From the NCBI GenBank assembly GCA_016282055.1, contig JAEEJT010000208.1, forward strand, positions 1 through 7,374: 7,374 bases of DNA, read 5' to 3'. This DNA is from Bacilli bacterium. GTDB lineage: Bacteria; Bacillota_I; Bacilli_A; ML615J-28; CAG-698. The stretch's first letter is position 1. The number at the start of each line of letters is the position of its first letter. The translations under genes were made by a program, and so were the position numbers. Below, piece after piece: positions 6,706 to 7,374 of the stretch. The notes under the pieces are model-generated. The model saw only the letters and a program-made list of their open reading frames with translations, ran no database searches and was not told where the DNA came from.

Positions 6706-6735
6706 AAATGGGTGCTTATGCACCCATATTTTTTA
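6706..6735. terminator. Two-way intrinsic terminator between nucleotidase and D-aminopeptidase genes
   Basis: A perfect 8-base-pair stem, ATGGGTGC (6708-6715) with GCACCCAT (6720-6727), closes a TTAT loop and is followed by A then six T on the plus strand. On the minus strand the stem is followed by TTTTTATTTTA. It serves both convergent transcripts. Confidence 0.9.
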
Positions 6736-7374
6736 TAATAAGAATTCTAACATTACTAAAACATCATAATAATTATCTGATGAATATGAAATAGTATCAG
6801 ATGAAATTAATTTACATCCAGGATAGAATGAATTTTTATATGCTAACATATGATTAACATATTCTATTTCAACATCAAAATGTTTTGGTAAATTAACAAT
6901 ATTTTCTTTTGTACAAGATTTTAAGCCTTTATATGCTCCTTCTTCAATTTCTCTTTCTGTTACTTTAGGATGTTTAGAGATTACAGCTTTATGGAATCCT
7001 TTCTTACTAGCAACAGTTGTAATATTAGAGTTTACATCTTTTACAATGTTTGTTAAGTTTTCATCACCTGATAAGAAAGCAACAGGTACATTTAATAATG
7101 AAGCATACATTGAATTGATTTCAAACTCAGATATAATTTTTCCATTTATTTTACAATGATGACATCTAACTGTATTCATTGTATGAGATAGAGGATTACC
7201 ATCTGATCTTGATGGACTGTGATATCCAACAAACATACAAGCATCAAAGCTCTCATCTAGGCCTCTCATCATACAGCATGGTCCGCCTTCCCATTCTCTA
7301 ATTAATGTTACACATTCTGGTAAATCATAAATTTTAAGATTACGTGCTGAGTCATGAGCATCTTTTATAACGAT
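6733..7374 (-). CDS. M55-family D-aminopeptidase (DppA-like), 5'-partial
   Basis: This is a metallopeptidase that releases D-amino acids from the N-terminus of short peptides, such as those from cell-wall turnover; the family acts in the cytoplasm as a ring of subunits. The frame stays open to the right edge, so the ATG at 7272 is internal. The visible part is 213 residues of an expected ~270, with roughly the first 55 missing. Counting from the edge, family landmarks are IVIKDAHDSARN (H7, metal ligand equivalent to His60 of Bacillus DppA), FVGYHSP (H52, His104), NPLSHTMN (H64, the His115 nucleophile), SEFEIN (E83, Glu133) and VPVAFLSGDE (96-105). The Asp/Glu ligands of the N-terminus lie outside the window. 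The visible active site is complete. A Cys/His cluster near 70-74 (RCHHC) between nucleophile and E83 is unusual. No dipeptide transporter genes are visible. The gene converges on the nucleotidase. Confidence 0.93.
   Translation of the reverse strand: MVIKDAHDSARNLKIYDLPECVTLIREWEGGPCCMMRGLDESFDACMFVGYHSPSRSDGNPLSHTMNTVRCHHCKINGKIISEFEINSMYASLLNVPVAFLSGDENLTNIVKDVNSNITTVASKKGFHKAVISKHPKVTEREIEEGAYKGLKSCTKENIVNLPKHFDVEIEYVNHMLAYKNSFYPGCKLISSDTISYSSDNYYDVLVMLEFLL

Noticed and set aside
7270..7272. ATG at 7272 (minus strand) as the start of the D-aminopeptidase
   Set aside because: The frame continues to the window edge and encodes the KDAHDSARN motif with a metal-ligand His; the methionine is internal (CCMMRGLDESFD).

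Overview
The window looks like a chromosomal piece of a very AT-rich, low-GC Gram-positive bacterium. I would guess an uncultured member of the Bacilli close to the Mollicutes and Erysipelotrichia, but this is inference from composition and gene content only. Supporting points are the strong AT bias, AAGGAG/GGAGG-type ribosome binding sites, TGnTATAAT promoters, short hairpin-plus-U terminators, a lipoprotein in place of a periplasmic enzyme, and a class I (archaeal-type) lysyl-tRNA synthetase. Tryptophan is written TGG throughout and the seven visible stops are six TAA and one TAG, so the standard bacterial code fits and UGA=Trp is not supported.

Layout: (1) 1-1917, plus strand, a class I lysyl-tRNA synthetase that is open at the left edge and carries a C-terminal EMAPII/Arc1p-type tRNA-binding domain. 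It ends at a two-way terminator. (2) 1924-3660, minus strand, a tightly overlapped three-gene operon read right to left: a two-helix YcxB-like membrane protein, a soluble helical protein of unknown function, and a single-pass membrane protein of unknown function. (3) 3661-3848, a divergent regulatory region with a promoter for the minus operon, an upstream plus promoter followed at once by a terminator-like hairpin, and a second plus promoter (extended -10) abutting the next gene. (4) 3849-4964, plus strand, an intact gene for a shortened aspartase/fumarase-superfamily protein in which every catalytic signature is replaced, so it is probably a pseudoenzyme. (5) 5044-6705, plus strand, a lipoprotein 5'-nucleotidase of the UshA family with its own promoter. 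(6) 6733-7374, minus strand, an M55 D-aminopeptidase (DppA family), open at the right edge and converging on the nucleotidase across a second two-way terminator.

The genes do not form one pathway. The nucleotidase and D-aminopeptidase suit scavenging of extracellular nucleotides and D-amino-acid peptides. The synthetase is housekeeping. The two most interesting items are the catalytically dead aspartase-like protein, with its promoter-hairpin-promoter leader, and the uncharacterised three-gene membrane operon. I saw no mobile element, CRISPR array, tRNA or rRNA. Every intergenic gap is under 300 bases.
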